From the NCBI RefSeq assembly GCF_000327485.1, contig NC_019943.1, positions 1,240,001-1,304,000 on the forward strand: 64,000 nt of DNA, written 5' to 3'. Positions 19,092 to 29,050 of this stretch are shown here, in pieces (within the stretch, counting starts at the first letter, position 1; every line of letters starts with the position of its first letter). The position numbers and the translations under genes were made by a program. This DNA comes from Methanoregula formicica SMSP (GTDB lineage: Archaea; Halobacteriota; Methanomicrobia; Methanomicrobiales; Methanospirillaceae). The notes beneath the pieces were generated by a model. The model was not told the DNA's origin. It saw only the letters and a list, made by a program, of their open reading frames with translations, and did no database searches.

Positions 19092-21074
19092 GTGAATCTA
19101 TTGACGGGTTTTTCTCATCGTTCCACGGATGATTTTATTGTATTCGAAGAGATCGATTTGATATCCTTTCCTTTTGTATTATGGTACCTTTGCAGGGGTT
19201 TTTCAATTCATTTTTTTTCGATCAGTCCCTTTTTTGAAAATAACCGGCTATTCAGGATATGGATAACAAAGGAAAAACTTGTTAAGCTTGAGTATAATGA
19301 CTCTGATCTTTTCGGGCAGTATTACCTGAACAATATCATCCTTCCGGAAATTGAGGATTTTTTCACGCATGAATTCTCAAAAAACCGTTCTCTTACAGCG
19401 ATCAACGCGATGATCGGCTCGGAAGACGGTTATTTTTCGTTCAAGAAGAATCTTTCTTTGCATCTCTTTGAATATTATCGGATGTACCTGTTTTTTGAGA
19501 AGGGTTACCGGCAGGCTGATGGAAAAAGAGACTTTCTCTTTGTCCCGGGTTCAACATACCAGAGAATAAAAAGGCTTGAACACGTTCAGCGAAAACAATC
19601 ATCGTCGAAAAATGTAAGAATCCCCTTTGCCGGAAAGCTGTACGGTATTATCCTCAGCCTTTTGACGCGGATTCACTCCATATTCATCATGCTGGCATTT
19701 CCTTTCTGGCTTTTCCTGCAAATCGGAATTCCGTCATCCGGTAAGGAAGTTCGTGAAAATTACCAGGTTGGTATAAGGATTTGTTTCAATGATTGGCCAC
19801 TGAGCAATAAATACCGCAGGTTTGATTTTCTTGTTGATAATGAACTTATCACACGGCAGAATACCCTGCTTTGTCTTGAAGAACGTGTCACGGATACATA
19901 CAAACAGTATATTCTTGAAAAAAACTATCACTACGTTGAAGTCCGAAAAATTTTGCGCAATGCCAAATTATCTTTTCTCCGCACGATTGGTGTCAAAAAA
20001 TTTTTACCCTGTTATTTGACCTGCCTGCGTAATTCGTTCTCTGATCATCTGTTTCTCATCCAGTTGTGCCCGGAAGTCATGTTCAAATTTCTTGAATGGG
20101 CCTGCTTCCTGCAAAAATATTCGATCCAGCACTACGTATCCTATTGTGAACACCTGCCGACCGATTCGGTCCGGAATATCGTCCTTGAACAACAGGGTGT
20201 TAGCACCTGGAATTATGCACACTCCAATGCAACGAATGATTTCTTCACTCCTGCAGGGACACCAGATTTTATTGAAAAATGGTATGCCTATTTTTATTAT
20301 TCCAATTTTGTTGTGTGGGGCAGAAAGATGATGCGGTATTATCAGAAACACCCAATCCGCATTCGTAATTACCCTGTTCTGGGATGTCTCTGGTCAGAAC
20401 TTGCATGCCAGATTCAGGAAAAAAACCTTGTCAATGATACTCTGGTGCATGCGCGTGAAAAATTTTTGAAAACGTCCCCTGCTCCTCCAAAATACCTCCT
20501 TGGGGTTTTTGATGTAAATACTGGTCTTGACTCGCCTCTCGGGGAAAAAGATCTCTCGGAATTTTTAACAGGAATATTCAATCTTCTTGAGGATAATCCA
20601 GATATCGGCATAATCCTTAAAAAGAAAGAATCCTTCAAAGTTCTCTCCCTGAGAATACCTCGTGTCATGAAATATTATTACCAGTTACGGGACCATCCCC
20701 GGTGCTATCTGCCCGATGAAAGGGATTCCGATCCGGCAGAAACCGTTGCAGCCGTTGATCTTGTAATCTCTGCACCGTTCACATCCCCAACCATTGAATC
20801 GCTTGGAGCAAGGAAAAAAGCGGTTTATTTTGACGCTACGGGAAAATGCAGGAATTGTTATTTTGATAAGTTCCCCCGTTTTGTTTCCCATGATTACGAT
20901 GAATTGAATTCCTCCGTAAAGCACTGGCTGAATCTTCCCGAAGTGGAGTTTAAAATCTACCTGGATAGGTATGTATTAGGAGAATTGGATGAATATCTTG
21001 ATGGAAAAGCCATTACCCGGTTCAGGGAGTTGTTGTCCCAGCCAAGTCAGGTACAGTCGGACCACCCAATCTGA
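19092..21074 (+). CDS. Polysaccharide-biosynthesis PFTS-motif protein 1
   Basis: 660 residues starting at GTG 19092 (no ATG in the region). Middle and C terminus contain the family signature SAPFTSPTIESLGARK near residue 560-576 and a preceding GIILKKKESFKVL block. A hydrophobic segment near residue 195-210 (ILSLLTRIHSIFIMLAFPFWLF) may anchor it in the membrane. PFTS proteins occur in surface-polysaccharide clusters and look like GT-B-type transferases that could add acidic sugars; activity is unproven. The tandem neighbour at 21288 is a clear paralogue (both share DWxxxNKxRxFDFL, HYVxxxxxLPxD and VVWGRKM). Confidence 0.8.
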   Translation: MNLLTGFSHRSTDDFIVFEEIDLISFPFVLWYLCRGFSIHFFSISPFFENNRLFRIWITKEKLVKLEYNDSDLFGQYYLNNIILPEIEDFFTHEFSKNRSLTAINAMIGSEDGYFSFKKNLSLHLFEYYRMYLFFEKGYRQADGKRDFLFVPGSTYQRIKRLEHVQRKQSSSKNVRIPFAGKLYGIILSLLTRIHSIFIMLAFPFWLFLQIGIPSSGKEVRENYQVGIRICFNDWPLSNKYRRFDFLVDNELITRQNTLLCLEERVTDTYKQYILEKNYHYVEVRKILRNAKLSFLRTIGVKKFLPCYLTCLRNSFSDHLFLIQLCPEVMFKFLEWACFLQKYSIQHYVSYCEHLPTDSVRNIVLEQQGVSTWNYAHSNATNDFFTPAGTPDFIEKWYAYFYYSNFVVWGRKMMRYYQKHPIRIRNYPVLGCLWSELACQIQEKNLVNDTLVHAREKFLKTSPAPPKYLLGVFDVNTGLDSPLGEKDLSEFLTGIFNLLEDNPDIGIILKKKESFKVLSLRIPRVMKYYYQLRDHPRCYLPDERDSDPAETVAAVDLVISAPFTSPTIESLGARKKAVYFDATGKCRNCYFDKFPRFVSHDYDELNSSVKHWLNLPEVEFKIYLDRYVLGELDEYLDGKAITRFRELLSQPSQVQSDHPI

Positions 21075-21246
21075 ATGATTCGTTACAGAAAATCAGGGAT
21101 TTTTTTTACAAATTCAGGATTTTCTGGAAAGACATCTGTAATCTAATGACATGCAGAAACCGGCATCAGTCCGTTTTGTCATTTATTGGATGTTCTGTGA
21201 AATGGTGAGGGTTCTAGGATCAGGAGTCCAGAGTCTTTCCAGCCAA

Positions 21247-21257
21247 TATATAATTTA
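21247..21257 (+). promoter_or_regulatory. TATA-like box ahead of PFTS protein 2
   Basis: TATATAATTTA, about 30 bases before GTG 21288 and 73 bases before ATG 21330, indicates an own promoter for the second PFTS gene. Confidence 0.5.
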
Positions 21258-21287
21258 TCCCGTGCTATGTGGTACCATGAATAACCA

Positions 21288-23009
21288 GTGACATGCTGGC
21301 CCTTTCCAGAAATTCCGGAACATCAGGATATGACCAATAACCCGTGCACAAAATTTCAGGATGATGACATCTATGAGGTCTTTGAATGTCCTGAGTTCTC
21401 CACTTTTAAATATAATTTCATCGAGCAATACGCCCAGCATAACTGTGTTCTGGCCGATATTGATATGGTTTTTAGGGAAAAATTCGAGGGGGACGCTTTT
21501 CTCTCCACTGTGGAGTCACTCACCGGTTCCAGCCTTATCCGGGGGGCGTATAAAAAGGCGATGTGCCACATAATGTTCATTAATTACCGGAACAGGCACT
21601 TCAATGTCCCGGTTCACCGGGAATCAAAATTAAAATCTGCATGGAAATATGTCCGGGCGGTTGCGCAATTTGCGGTGTATCCACTCTGGATTGTATATAA
21701 AATTGGAATACCGTCCCTCCATAAGAAGCCAAAACAAACCTATCAATGTGGTTTCAGGGTCAGTTGTTGTGACTGGTCATTCAGGAATAAGTGCCGGTCT
21801 TTTGATTTTCTTATCGATAAGAATCTCCTGTCCAAAGAAAACGTGATCTTCTGTATCGAAGAGCCGATCTCGTCGGAATACCGTGCTGCAATCGATGAGA
21901 GAGGATATGATTCAGTCCAGATACGTGAAATCCTGAAGAATGCCGATATCTCCTTTCTCTATCGGGAATTTTTAAAAAAACAGTTCCCCGCGTGGCTGAA
22001 GTTATTAATCCGCTCACCTCTGAAGCCCCCGTACATGCTTAGCCTGACTCTTGAGATTCTGTATAAATCCCTGCTCTGGTCGAAATTTTTTGAGGATTAT
22101 CATGTTGGTCATTATGTGGTTTTCAATGATGATCTCCCGGCGGACATTATCCGGTATATCCATGCGGACAGGTCACATACACGAACATGGTTTTATATCC
22201 ATTCGTGTAGTACCAATGATTTTCTGACGCCTCCCGGTATGGATGATGTGCTTGACACACTCTATGCTTTTTATGCCACCCATCATCTGGTTGTCTGGGG
22301 TCGTAAGATGGAAAATTATTACCGGAAACACCCCCACTTCATCCAGTGTTTTGACCGGTTCGGATGTCTCTTTTCAGAACAGGTCCGTGAAGCCCGTGAA
22401 CGGCCGGATACAAATACCCCGCGTCAGAAGCTACTGATGAAATGTCACCCGAAAAAAATCATTGGTGTCTTTGATACGTCATTTACAGAAACATGTCCGC
22501 TCGGTTTTGAGGATATGATCCGGTTTGTCAGTGGATTGCTGCAATTGCTCGAGGATTTTCCGGATATCGGTATTATTTTCAAGAATAAAAATTCCCTGAA
22601 ACTTCTCTCCGAATACGTTCCCCAGATCCTTCCTCACTATCAGAAGCTGCAGGATCATCCCCGCGTTTATTTTACCGATGCTGATAATACAGATCCTACC
22701 GAATGTCTGGCAGCAGCAGATTTGGTAATTTCTGCTCCTTTTACATCATCGAGTATCGAAGCGATCGGAGCAAAAATTCCGGCTCTCTATTATGATGCCT
22801 CAAATCGGTTCCCCGGCTGTTATTATGATCGCATCCCTCGTTTCGTTGCACATAATTATGCGGAATTGAAAGATTTTGTCAATTACTGGCTCATATTCTG
22901 TCCGCCAGCAGAGTTTGAAGTGTACCTGAATTCATACTTCAAGGGCGAACTTCATGAGGATTTTGATGCAAAAGCTATCTCCCGGTTACGCGAGCAGTTA
23001 GCTTCATGA
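21288..23009 (+). CDS. Polysaccharide-biosynthesis PFTS-motif protein 2
   Basis: 573 residues from GTG 21288 (ATG 21330 is an alternative giving MTNNPCTKF). It carries ISAPFTSSSIEAIGAK near residue 484-499, DWSFRNKCRSFDFLIDKN near 162, and VVWGRKMENYY near 335, all shared with the neighbour at 19092. A VAQFAVYPLWIVYKIGIP hydrophobic segment near residue 125 again suggests membrane association. The pair probably arose by tandem duplication and may add two different residues. It ends 8 bases before the convergent LegB-like gene. Confidence 0.8.
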   Translation: MTCWPFPEIPEHQDMTNNPCTKFQDDDIYEVFECPEFSTFKYNFIEQYAQHNCVLADIDMVFREKFEGDAFLSTVESLTGSSLIRGAYKKAMCHIMFINYRNRHFNVPVHRESKLKSAWKYVRAVAQFAVYPLWIVYKIGIPSLHKKPKQTYQCGFRVSCCDWSFRNKCRSFDFLIDKNLLSKENVIFCIEEPISSEYRAAIDERGYDSVQIREILKNADISFLYREFLKKQFPAWLKLLIRSPLKPPYMLSLTLEILYKSLLWSKFFEDYHVGHYVVFNDDLPADIIRYIHADRSHTRTWFYIHSCSTNDFLTPPGMDDVLDTLYAFYATHHLVVWGRKMENYYRKHPHFIQCFDRFGCLFSEQVREARERPDTNTPRQKLLMKCHPKKIIGVFDTSFTETCPLGFEDMIRFVSGLLQLLEDFPDIGIIFKNKNSLKLLSEYVPQILPHYQKLQDHPRVYFTDADNTDPTECLAAADLVISAPFTSSSIEAIGAKIPALYYDASNRFPGCYYDRIPRFVAHNYAELKDFVNYWLIFCPPAEFEVYLNSYFKGELHEDFDAKAISRLREQLAS

Positions 23010-23017
23010 AAAAAAAG

Positions 23018-24043
23018 TTATCCGATTTTCCGGATTAGTGTGCGAATTTCTTCAGTGCTTAATAATTCTGCATTGCGGGATGAGAATTCCTCAATAACCG
23101 ATTTTTTGAATGTCCGCGGCTTTTTTGGTTCAAAGGGAATCTCATGGGTAATCCTTTGAGGAAGGATAATGAACATGTCGTTGTTCTCGTAAGCATATTC
23201 TGCTTCTTCTTTTGTCATCAGTTCTTCGAAGAGCTTCTCGCCCCCCCGTTTTCCAATGATTTTGATCCGGATATCTCCCGGCTGATATCCGTGCTGGGGA
23301 GCATATTCCTCGACCATAACCCTGGCAAGATCTGAAATTTTCATTGCAGACATTTTTAAAATGAAGATTTCCCTGCCCTGACTGAGTCTTCCTGCATTGA
23401 TGATCAGCTCCACTGCAGAGGGGATATCCATAAAAAAGCGGGTCATGTTATTATCTGTAACAGTAACGGGACCGCCATTCCGAATCTGTGATTTAAAAAG
23501 CGGGATTACCGAACCCCGTGAATTCATGACATTTCCAAAGCGAACACTGGAAAAAACGGTTCTTTTCAGGCCGCGATAATAATTTGCAGAAATTGTCAGG
23601 CGTTCGGCAAGAAGTTTGGTGGCTCCCATCACATTAGTAGGGCTTACTGCTTTGTCTGTACTGATGTTGATAACTTTTTCAACTTCTCGCGAAAGTGCGG
23701 CATCAAGGACATTCTGGGTGCCGATAACATTGGTTTTTACTGCGTCAAAAGGATTGGATTCACAGAGGGGGACGTGTTTCAGGGCGGAAGCGTGAAATAC
23801 GATATCAACGCCATCGAACGCCATCAGCAGGCGTTCCTTGTCACGGATATCCCCGACAAGGGGCCGAATTTTATTCGAGTTCAGTTCGTTCTCGAGGTCA
23901 AACAATCCTGTTTCATTGTTATCAAAAACCCTGATGATGAAGGGATCATAATTCAGGAGCTTCTTGACAAGTTCACGACCAATGGACCCGACGCCCCCGG
24001 TAACGAGGATACGCTTATCTTTGTAAAACGATTTGTTATCCAT
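23018..24043 (-). CDS. legB: LegB-like UDP-HexNAc 4,6-dehydratase
   Basis: 341 residues, extended SDR with GGVGSIGRE (residues 16-24), the HASALKHVPLCESNP motif and NISTDKAVSPTNVMGATKLLAE, where Met replaces the catalytic Tyr and Lys remains, as in PseB/CapD/LegB. It would convert a UDP- (or GDP-) GlcNAc to a 4-keto-6-deoxy intermediate. Its place at the end of the minus-strand run of five legionaminate-type genes defines it as the LegB candidate. Symbol is by analogy with the bacterial pathway. The sugar-nucleotide base is not determinable here. Confidence 0.82.
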   Translation of the reverse strand: MDNKSFYKDKRILVTGGVGSIGRELVKKLLNYDPFIIRVFDNNETGLFDLENELNSNKIRPLVGDIRDKERLLMAFDGVDIVFHASALKHVPLCESNPFDAVKTNVIGTQNVLDAALSREVEKVINISTDKAVSPTNVMGATKLLAERLTISANYYRGLKRTVFSSVRFGNVMNSRGSVIPLFKSQIRNGGPVTVTDNNMTRFFMDIPSAVELIINAGRLSQGREIFILKMSAMKISDLARVMVEEYAPQHGYQPGDIRIKIIGKRGGEKLFEELMTKEEAEYAYENNDMFIILPQRITHEIPFEPKKPRTFKKSVIEEFSSRNAELLSTEEIRTLIRKIG

Positions 24044-25168
24044 TTATCTCATCCGTGAAAAGTTTTCGATGGCATTAATTACCGTATCAAGATCCGATCG
24101 CAGAATACCAGTATAGAATGGCAGACTAAGAATTTCTTCAGAGATTGCTTCTGTCACTGGCAGAGAATCGGTATATCCCAGAACTTTCTGATAATAGTGT
24201 GTTTTATGGGCTGGAGAGAAATACACTTTGGTCATGATCCCCTCCTTTTCAAGAGCCTTGATCATCTTGTCCCGTTTTTTTGTCTGGATGGAGAATAACT
24301 GGTACACTGCATAAGTACCCCGTGTTTCCTTGGGAACTGATATGCCTGATATTCCGGTCAGTCTTGATTGATAATATTCAGCATCGGCTCGTCTCTGGGA
24401 GAGAATGTGGTCTATCTTTTGTAATTGAGCGATCCCAAGTGCAGCCGTCATGGATGAGATACGCATGTTGAAGCCGAGGGTAATATAATCAAGAATTTGT
24501 GTTGTCGAAAAATAATCTACCGTATCTGGCCTGCCATGGGAACGCAGGAGTTTCAGTTTCTCATAAAGATCCCTGTTGCCGGTCACGATAGCTCCCCCTT
24601 CCCCGGTAGTGATGATCTTGTTCTGGCAGAAACTTAAAATCGCAGAATCGCCGAATGTGCCGACTTTTCTCTTGCCAATACTGGCACCAAAGGCTTCAGC
24701 TGCATCTTCGATAAGGGGGATACCATGATCATCGGCAATCTTTTTGAGTTCTTTGATTTTACACGGGAATCCCCCGTAATGCACCGGAATGATCGCTTTG
24801 GTTCTTTTTGTTATCTTTGTTTCAACATCGGCAGGATCGAGACCAAATGAAGATGTCTCAATATCCGCAAAAACCGGCGTTGCGCCGACAAATTTCGGAG
24901 CATTGGCTGTTGCAATGAAGGTGAAGGATGGAACGATTACCTCATCCCCGGGGCCGATGCCATATGCAAGAAGAACAGCATGGAGTGCAGATGTGCCGGA
25001 GTTGAAGGTGAGACAGTACTTACTTCCGATATAATCAGCAATTATCCTCTCAAATTCTGCAATCTGCGGGCCTGATGCCCAGCTCATGCCGGACTTTATA
25101 ACCTTACTGACTCCTGAAACATCGTCATCATCCCAGTACATTTTAAAGAGCGGAATTTTCCATGTCAT
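24044..25168 (-). CDS. legC: LegC-like DegT/DnrJ/EryC1 sugar aminotransferase
   Basis: 374 residues, PLP-dependent aminotransferase. Conserved segments include GTSALHAVLLAYGIGPGDEVIVPSF near residue 58 (split here across the PLP-phosphate loop), EDAAEAFGA near 155, and SFCQNKIITTGEGGA near 182, which has the Schiff-base Lys. It aminates C4 of the keto-sugar using glutamate. Lies one base after LegB on the minus strand and its start overlaps LegH by 26 bases. ATG 25168 precedes MTWKIPLFKMYW; ATG 25141 is a later alternative. Confidence 0.86.
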   Translation of the reverse strand: MTWKIPLFKMYWDDDDVSGVSKVIKSGMSWASGPQIAEFERIIADYIGSKYCLTFNSGTSALHAVLLAYGIGPGDEVIVPSFTFIATANAPKFVGATPVFADIETSSFGLDPADVETKITKRTKAIIPVHYGGFPCKIKELKKIADDHGIPLIEDAAEAFGASIGKRKVGTFGDSAILSFCQNKIITTGEGGAIVTGNRDLYEKLKLLRSHGRPDTVDYFSTTQILDYITLGFNMRISSMTAALGIAQLQKIDHILSQRRADAEYYQSRLTGISGISVPKETRGTYAVYQLFSIQTKKRDKMIKALEKEGIMTKVYFSPAHKTHYYQKVLGYTDSLPVTEAISEEILSLPFYTGILRSDLDTVINAIENFSRMR

Positions 25169-25598
25169 CGTTTAAACCTCTGTCTTTGTCTTCGTCCTTC
25201 TCCTTGTCTACCAGGGGCCGGATAACCCGGGCGGGTATACCAAAGGCCACAACATCTGCAGGAATATCTCCGGTCACGAAACTGAATGCACCAATTCTTG
25301 AGTTTTCGCCGATTGTAACACCCGGCATGATCACAGAATGAGTCCCGATCCTGCAGTTTCTCTTTAGTAGTATGGGTCCTGTTTTGTTATCAATAGTTGA
25401 CACTGAATATAACGAGCAGTGGGATCCTATCTGGACCAAATCCTCAATGGTAACCCCATTGATTGCATTAATGTACGTGAATGCCCCGATATCGGTTTTA
25501 AAACCGAGTTTAAAATTTTCTTTATGCTGCACAACCCAGTTGTATCTGGTTGGAATCCCGTCTTCAATCACAGGATACGTCCAATTGGAAAATCTCAT
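25143..25598 (-). CDS. legH: LegH-like hexapeptide N-acetyltransferase
   Basis: 151 residues of left-handed beta-helix repeats: IGAFTYINAINGVTIEDLVQIG, then IGTHSVIMPGVTIGENSRIG, and a final VTGDIPADVVAFGIPARVI cap motif typical of the LpxA/VatD superfamily. It would acetylate the 4-amino sugar with acetyl-CoA. The short length and missing extra N-terminal domain fit LegH/PglD-like enzymes. It overlaps LegG by one base and LegC by 26 bases, so the three are translationally linked. The tail after residue 130 is highly charged. Confidence 0.8.
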   Translation of the reverse strand: MRFSNWTYPVIEDGIPTRYNWVVQHKENFKLGFKTDIGAFTYINAINGVTIEDLVQIGSHCSLYSVSTIDNKTGPILLKRNCRIGTHSVIMPGVTIGENSRIGAFSFVTGDIPADVVAFGIPARVIRPLVDKEKDEDKDRGLNDDMENSAL

Positions 25599-26743
25599 CA
25601 GTACATCATCCTCTTCTGAACTAAATCCGGTGTGTTCACAACGCTTTCAAGAATCTTGACAATTTTCCCGCTGCTCCTGCCATCCCCATACGGATTTTTT
25701 GCAGCCTTAACTTTCTGTCGGAAAACGACGTCATGGAGTCCATATTCTATGGCTTGGGCAATTTGATCTGAGTCATATCCGGTATCAACAACATTCTCTC
25801 CCTTCTGGCGTCCGTTCTGCCTGCTTCCAATGTTGATTGCCGGAACACCAAATGTCGGAGCTTCGATAATACCGCTGCTGGAATTCCCGACAATCACTGA
25901 AGAGATTTTCAGGAGGTGTAGATAGTCAGCATGGTTCACATTCTGGAATGTGCGGATATTTGGCAGGGATTCATACTGTTTTATTGTTTCGATCATTGCC
26001 CTGCCTCCTGCATCAGCATTTGGATATATTACAAATACCTGCCCCCGGATCTTTGAAACTGCTTGTAACGTTTTTTCCATCTGGGCAGCCGGATCTCCCG
26101 GTTCCAGGGGGACGGGATGCTGGATTACAAGAATGAGCGGAATCTGCGGATCGATCCCATACCGGGTGATTACATCCATGTCCGGCTCTGTGATAACCGG
26201 ATATATCTGATCCAGTCCCGGTGCGCCTACAACAAAAATATGCTCTGGATTTTCCCCCATTTTCCTTATCCGCTCTGCGCTCTCCGCTGTTGCAGCCAGG
26301 TGAATGTGGGATAGTTTTGTGATGGCATGACGTGCGAATTCGTCAACCGTTGAGGTTACCTCGCCCCCGTGCACATGGAAAACCGGGATACCCATATACG
26401 CTCCGACAATTGCCCCTCCCAACATTTCTCCCCGGTCTCCGAGGATAAGGATTTTATCGGGTTGGATCTCCCGTACTCTGGTAACAAGATTCTGAATGAA
26501 ATGACCGATAAATTCAGCCATGGATCCCTTGGAATCCTCTTCCTGAATCGTGTCAACGATATGATAACGAAAGCCATCCTGTTTAATTTCAGTGATGGTT
26601 GATCCAAATTCGGGCATAAGATGCATGCCCGTTACAATGATATGGAGTTCCATTTCCGGATGATGTTTTATCTGGAAAAGAACCGAACGCATCAGGCCAT
26701 AATCTGCGCGGGTACCGGAGATATAGAGAATTTTTTGTTTCAT
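25598..26743 (-). CDS. legG: LegG/NeuC-like hydrolysing UDP-sugar 2-epimerase
   Basis: About 381 residues from ATG 26741-26743, preceded by an extended open frame to 26758. SGTRADYGLMR (residues 8-18), DRGEMLGGAI and HVHGGEVTSTVDE, and later GNSSSGIIEAPTFG and RQxGRQKGENV are hallmarks of NeuC/WecB-type epimerases. It releases UDP and inverts C2 to give a 2,4-diacetamido-2,4,6-trideoxymannose. The start overlaps the LegI stop as ATGA (26740-26743), so it is coupled. Inferred pathway role, by analogy to Campylobacter LegG. Confidence 0.86.
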   Translation of the reverse strand: MKQKILYISGTRADYGLMRSVLFQIKHHPEMELHIIVTGMHLMPEFGSTITEIKQDGFRYHIVDTIQEEDSKGSMAEFIGHFIQNLVTRVREIQPDKILILGDRGEMLGGAIVGAYMGIPVFHVHGGEVTSTVDEFARHAITKLSHIHLAATAESAERIRKMGENPEHIFVVGAPGLDQIYPVITEPDMDVITRYGIDPQIPLILVIQHPVPLEPGDPAAQMEKTLQAVSKIRGQVFVIYPNADAGGRAMIETIKQYESLPNIRTFQNVNHADYLHLLKISSVIVGNSSSGIIEAPTFGVPAINIGSRQNGRQKGENVVDTGYDSDQIAQAIEYGLHDVVFRQKVKAAKNPYGDGRSSGKIVKILESVVNTPDLVQKRMMY

Positions 26744-27783
26744 TCCACCATATCCCACGTGATAACGGAGTCTTTCCTGATATCACATTTTGCTGATTTT
26801 CCGATAAGTTGGGTGATGTATCGAGGTTCTATTCCGGTACCCGGTCTTTTTAGGGTGAACATCTCCTCGGAAAAGACGGAACCTTTCCGGATAATTTTTT
26901 TCGCAACGATACTTTTACGGACAAGGTTCCGGTTACTTTGTTCACATTCCTGAACGGCTTTATTCTCGCTCCCAAGGGCCATCTCAACGTTTCTGATTGA
27001 TTCAACCATCCGTCTGAATTCGTGAGGTTCGATTGATGCCTTATGGTCTGGCCCGGGAAGGGATCGATCCACGGTCATGTGTTTTTCAACAACACAGGCG
27101 CCGAGGGCGACTGCAGCAACAGGTATTTTAGTTCCCTTGGTATGATCCGAATACCCTACAGGAACATTAAACTCCTTGCGGAGTGATCCTATCACGCGCA
27201 GGTTCACTGAATTGAACGGTGCAGGATAACTGCTCGTGCAATGCAGGAGAATTATATCCCTGCAGCCATTTTTTTTAAGGAAATCAACAGCATCCCGGAT
27301 TTCTTCCAGGGTCGCCATACCCGTTGAAAGGATAACGGGTTTATGGGTTTGTGCAATTTTTTTGAGCAGTGGAAGATTGGTGATCTCACCCGATGGAATT
27401 TTGAATGCCGGGATTTTTAAATGGATCAGGATCTCGATACTCTCGTCATCAAATCCGGTTGATAAAAAAATAATTCCCTTCTTTTTTGCATACTCTGAAA
27501 GTATTTTAAAGTCATTTTTTGTTAATTCAAGTTTTTTCAGCATTGCATACTGCGTTTCAGTGGAGGATCCGGATTCTTTCTGGTACTCTGCTTTTTGCGC
27601 ATCTGCTGTTACAAGGCTATCCGTGTTGAATGTTTGAAATTTTACTGCATCCGCTTTTGCACTAAATGCTGCATCGATCAAGGATTTGGCTAATGCAATA
27701 TCCCCGTTATGATTAATGCCCGCTTCAGCAATTATGAAACAGGGTTCGCCATCTCCGATTTTCTTGTTTCCAAGGGTAATCAT
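26740..27783 (-). CDS. legI: LegI/NeuB-like sialic-acid-type synthase
   Basis: 347 residues: NeuB TIM-barrel with AEAGINHNGD (residues 20-29), STGMATLEEI, HCTSSYPAP and GYSDHTKG, KHMTVDRSLPGPDHKASIEPHEF, then a C-terminal SAF (antifreeze-like) domain from about residue 285 with KKIIRKGSVFSEEMFTLKRPG. It condenses PEP with the released mannosamine derivative to a nine-carbon acid. In the window the matching CMP-transferase is at 32695. Pathway assignment to legionaminate rather than neuraminate rests on the LegB/C/H neighbours. 12-base gap to the next upstream gene. Confidence 0.88.
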   Translation of the reverse strand: MITLGNKKIGDGEPCFIIAEAGINHNGDIALAKSLIDAAFSAKADAVKFQTFNTDSLVTADAQKAEYQKESGSSTETQYAMLKKLELTKNDFKILSEYAKKKGIIFLSTGFDDESIEILIHLKIPAFKIPSGEITNLPLLKKIAQTHKPVILSTGMATLEEIRDAVDFLKKNGCRDIILLHCTSSYPAPFNSVNLRVIGSLRKEFNVPVGYSDHTKGTKIPVAAVALGACVVEKHMTVDRSLPGPDHKASIEPHEFRRMVESIRNVEMALGSENKAVQECEQSNRNLVRKSIVAKKIIRKGSVFSEEMFTLKRPGTGIEPRYITQLIGKSAKCDIRKDSVITWDMVE

Positions 27784-27795
27784 GATCAGTTTTGA

Positions 27796-28911
27796 TCAAA
27801 GGTTCTTCCATACCGGGTCCTTTAGTTTCCAGATCCCGTCAATTTTTTCGAAAATATCTCGATTATAGAATTTATCGACAATCTCCCAGAATTCTTTGTC
27901 AGTATATCCGGTAAATGCAAGGAAGTCATCGAGTGCCCGCTGGTCGAGTTTATGATCCTGTTCCTTTATCAGCTGGGCACCCTCTTTCTTGGTGATTTTC
28001 CCGCTGCGAATCCAGTAACCAACTACATCGGTGGCACGTGCAAATCCAAATTTTGGATATTTCAACCATGGGTGGACCAGGTATGCAACTGAATCAACCT
28101 GATCATAATCTTCAACGAACCCTTCTCTTCTCCATTCATGGGAGAGATCCCGAAAACCATATCTTTTTGCAATCTGATAATTACGGAACCCGTCCCATGG
28201 AATGAAATAACTCAGATATATGGGCTCAAGTCCAGCAGATTCGATCTCTTCATCTGATGGATTTTGGAGCATTTCAATATCTTTCTTTGATATTCCTTTC
28301 TCGAACCAAAAGTTCCAGTCAATGGCTTTGACAACATCGTTTTTCAGCTGATCGCGGGCACTGTATGTTTCCTTCTGGAGGACTCCTCCATACTCCCAGC
28401 TTACATTCTCACCATATACGATGAGCGGAATTTTCCAGCGGGTTGCCATTTTTATCGGGAATGTATAGATTGCCCGATCAATAGGCCAAGTGGGACTTCC
28501 CATCTCTTCAAATGCAATCCTCACCATCTTCCTGACCAGCGATGGGTTCTGGTGAAGGGCAATGACATCACAGTTAAATGCATCAGCGATATTCTGGAAA
28601 TTATATTCCCCGGCTTTGGTTTTAGAGAACGGATCTACAACAGAAACAAGCAGAGGGTTCATACCAAGCAGTTCTTTCATTACGTACACTTGGTAATGGC
28701 TATCTTTGCCTCCACTAATCGCAATAATGCAATCGTGGGTACCATCATTCTTTCGGTACTTGTCCGCAAGTTTTTTCAGTTCTTCAAAACGAGACTGATA
28801 ATTCACGGTTTTCCGCATTTCATAATGACAACATGCTTGACAGATTCCCTGATCATTCAGAACAAGTCCCGGTTTTGTGTCCGGCATCATGCAGTTTTTA
28901 CAATGTTTCAT
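27796..28911 (-). CDS. N-acetyl-sugar amidotransferase 1 (PseA/WbpG-like)
   Basis: 371 residues from ATG 28911 (SD GGAGAA 6-11 bases upstream; the frame extends further back, to 28980). The start MKHCKNCMMPDTKPG and CQACC near residue 35 are the Cys pairs of a zinc-like site, and SGGKDSHYQ (about residue 75) is the PP-loop ATP-binding motif. Relatives convert a C5 or C7 acetamido to an acetamidino group on pseudaminic or legionaminic acid, or act on LPS sugars, using ammonia from HisH/HisF-like partners. First of two paralogues; it is the first gene of the minus-strand leg operon. Confidence 0.83.
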   Translation of the reverse strand: MKHCKNCMMPDTKPGLVLNDQGICQACCHYEMRKTVNYQSRFEELKKLADKYRKNDGTHDCIIAISGGKDSHYQVYVMKELLGMNPLLVSVVDPFSKTKAGEYNFQNIADAFNCDVIALHQNPSLVRKMVRIAFEEMGSPTWPIDRAIYTFPIKMATRWKIPLIVYGENVSWEYGGVLQKETYSARDQLKNDVVKAIDWNFWFEKGISKKDIEMLQNPSDEEIESAGLEPIYLSYFIPWDGFRNYQIAKRYGFRDLSHEWRREGFVEDYDQVDSVAYLVHPWLKYPKFGFARATDVVGYWIRSGKITKKEGAQLIKEQDHKLDQRALDDFLAFTGYTDKEFWEIVDKFYNRDIFEKIDGIWKLKDPVWKNL

Positions 28912-29050
28912 ATCATTTTCTCCGTAGTGTAACAGATTTTGGATATGTTTTTTCTCGGATTCTTCTGAATAATATTTCAATTGATTTTTTAAAAGGATAA
29001 TGTTCGCGTATCCTCAGAATACTGAAATGCGAAGATGATAATGAGAAATG

